From positions 1 through 5,368 of the forward strand of contig JAQBNJ010000444.1 in assembly GCA_028288645.1 (NCBI GenBank): a DNA stretch of 5,368 nucleotides. The letters run 5' to 3'. Below are positions 4,982 through 5,368 of this stretch, in pieces (positions within the stretch are counted from its first letter, which is position 1; every line of letters begins with the position of its first letter). Below the pieces are notes generated by a model. The model did not search any database. It was not told the DNA's origin and saw nothing but the letters and a program-made list of their open reading frames with translations. Source of the DNA: Sediminibacterium sp. (lineage in GTDB: Bacteria; Bacteroidota; Bacteroidia; Chitinophagales; Chitinophagaceae). The translations under genes and the position numbers were made by a program.

Positions 4982-5368
4982 TTAATCAAACGTAAAAGTT
5001 GAGATCTGTCGTTTGCGGTAAGTAGATAGTTTTCCGTTTAAAGTAGCGGGTGTCCAGCGTGGAGCTGATCTTAATACGCGGTAGATCTCGTTCCTTATCA
5101 CCTGGCTCACCTGCCCTTCAATATTAATGAGACCGATGGTTCCATCAGACAATACATTGAAAGTATAAACAACTCTTTGTGTTTTACCAAATCGCTCGTA
5201 TTCTTTAGCCGTCATCTGTTTGGCCATATTCTGACTATTGAAGGACGTATCAAGGTAATGGCTCCATGCAGAATCTCCACCGGGAAAAATGGCAGGCGTA
5301 TTATTATCCTGCGCATGAGTATTTACCAGGAAGAAACAAAGAAGTACGGACAATAATGATTTTTTCAT
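4982..5368 (-). CDS. Short exported TonB C-terminal-domain-like protein, first of the tandem pair
   Basis: This 128-residue protein begins with a signal peptide (MKKSLLSVLLCFFLV) with cleavage expected after HAQ (18-20). The mature domain carries IFPGGDSAWSHYL (27-39), VVYTFNVLSDGTIGLINIEG (66-85), RSAPRWTPATLNGK (100-113) and KRQIS. It shares the F-x-GG, W, YL, PxWTPA, GK and RKRQ/RRQKIS landmarks with the next protein. Residues 41-65 replace the usual 'YP..A' segment with a longer polar stretch. As in its neighbour, no anchor or proline-rich linker is present. The start codon is the last codon of the window. It gives a complete signal peptide, so I take it as the true start, but upstream sequence is not visible and the operon promoter cannot be assessed. 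Confidence 0.72.
   Translation of the reverse strand: MKKSLLSVLLCFFLVNTHAQDNNTPAIFPGGDSAWSHYLDTSFNSQNMAKQMTAKEYERFGKTQRVVYTFNVLSDGTIGLINIEGQVSQVIRNEIYRVLRSAPRWTPATLNGKLSTYRKRQISTFTFD

Overview
The window looks like a chromosomal segment of a Bacteroidota (Bacteroidetes) bacterium, most likely of the Chitinophagaceae or a related family. The grounds are signal peptides ending in the A-Q cleavage style typical of the phylum, starts without recognisable Shine-Dalgarno sequences, a promoter-like TAnnTTTG box, small free-standing TonB C-terminal-domain proteins of the F-x-G-G type, and AT-rich TTAATAATTA-type spacers between genes. This is inference from style; no marker gene was compared against a database.

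Left part (1-2443). The window opens inside the 5' part of a minus-strand uracil phosphoribosyltransferase gene (upp), of which only the first 37 codons are present. A 184-bp divergent spacer separates it from a small plus-strand lipoprotein gene (298-732). That gene converges on a complete minus-strand adenine deaminase gene (797-2443). The upp and ade products both salvage free nucleobases, so this side has a nucleobase-salvage flavour, with the lipoprotein gene lying between them.

Middle (2444-3830). A 97-bp divergent promoter region leads into a plus-strand gene for an exported LolA-like protein with an unusual glycine-rich insertion. It ends at a 411-bp gene-free region between convergent genes. 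That region holds a strong bidirectional terminator hairpin and then a 245-bp non-coding element with 17-bp terminal inverted repeats and a 14-bp flanking direct repeat. Inside the element are a pair of inverted REP-like palindromes, each preceded by GTAG, and four small 5-bp-stem hairpins. It looks like a non-autonomous MITE or REPIN-type insertion and is the most interesting part of the window.

Right part (3831-5368). Three minus-strand genes lie head to tail with gaps of 9 and 23 bp and probably form an operon. Two encode short exported TonB C-terminal-like proteins, apparently diverged paralogues, and the last is trmD, the tRNA m1G37 methyltransferase. The first gene starts at the last base of the window, so the operon promoter and any earlier genes lie outside. 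No CRISPR array, tRNA, rRNA or complete transposase gene was seen, and I found no clear new multi-gene system.
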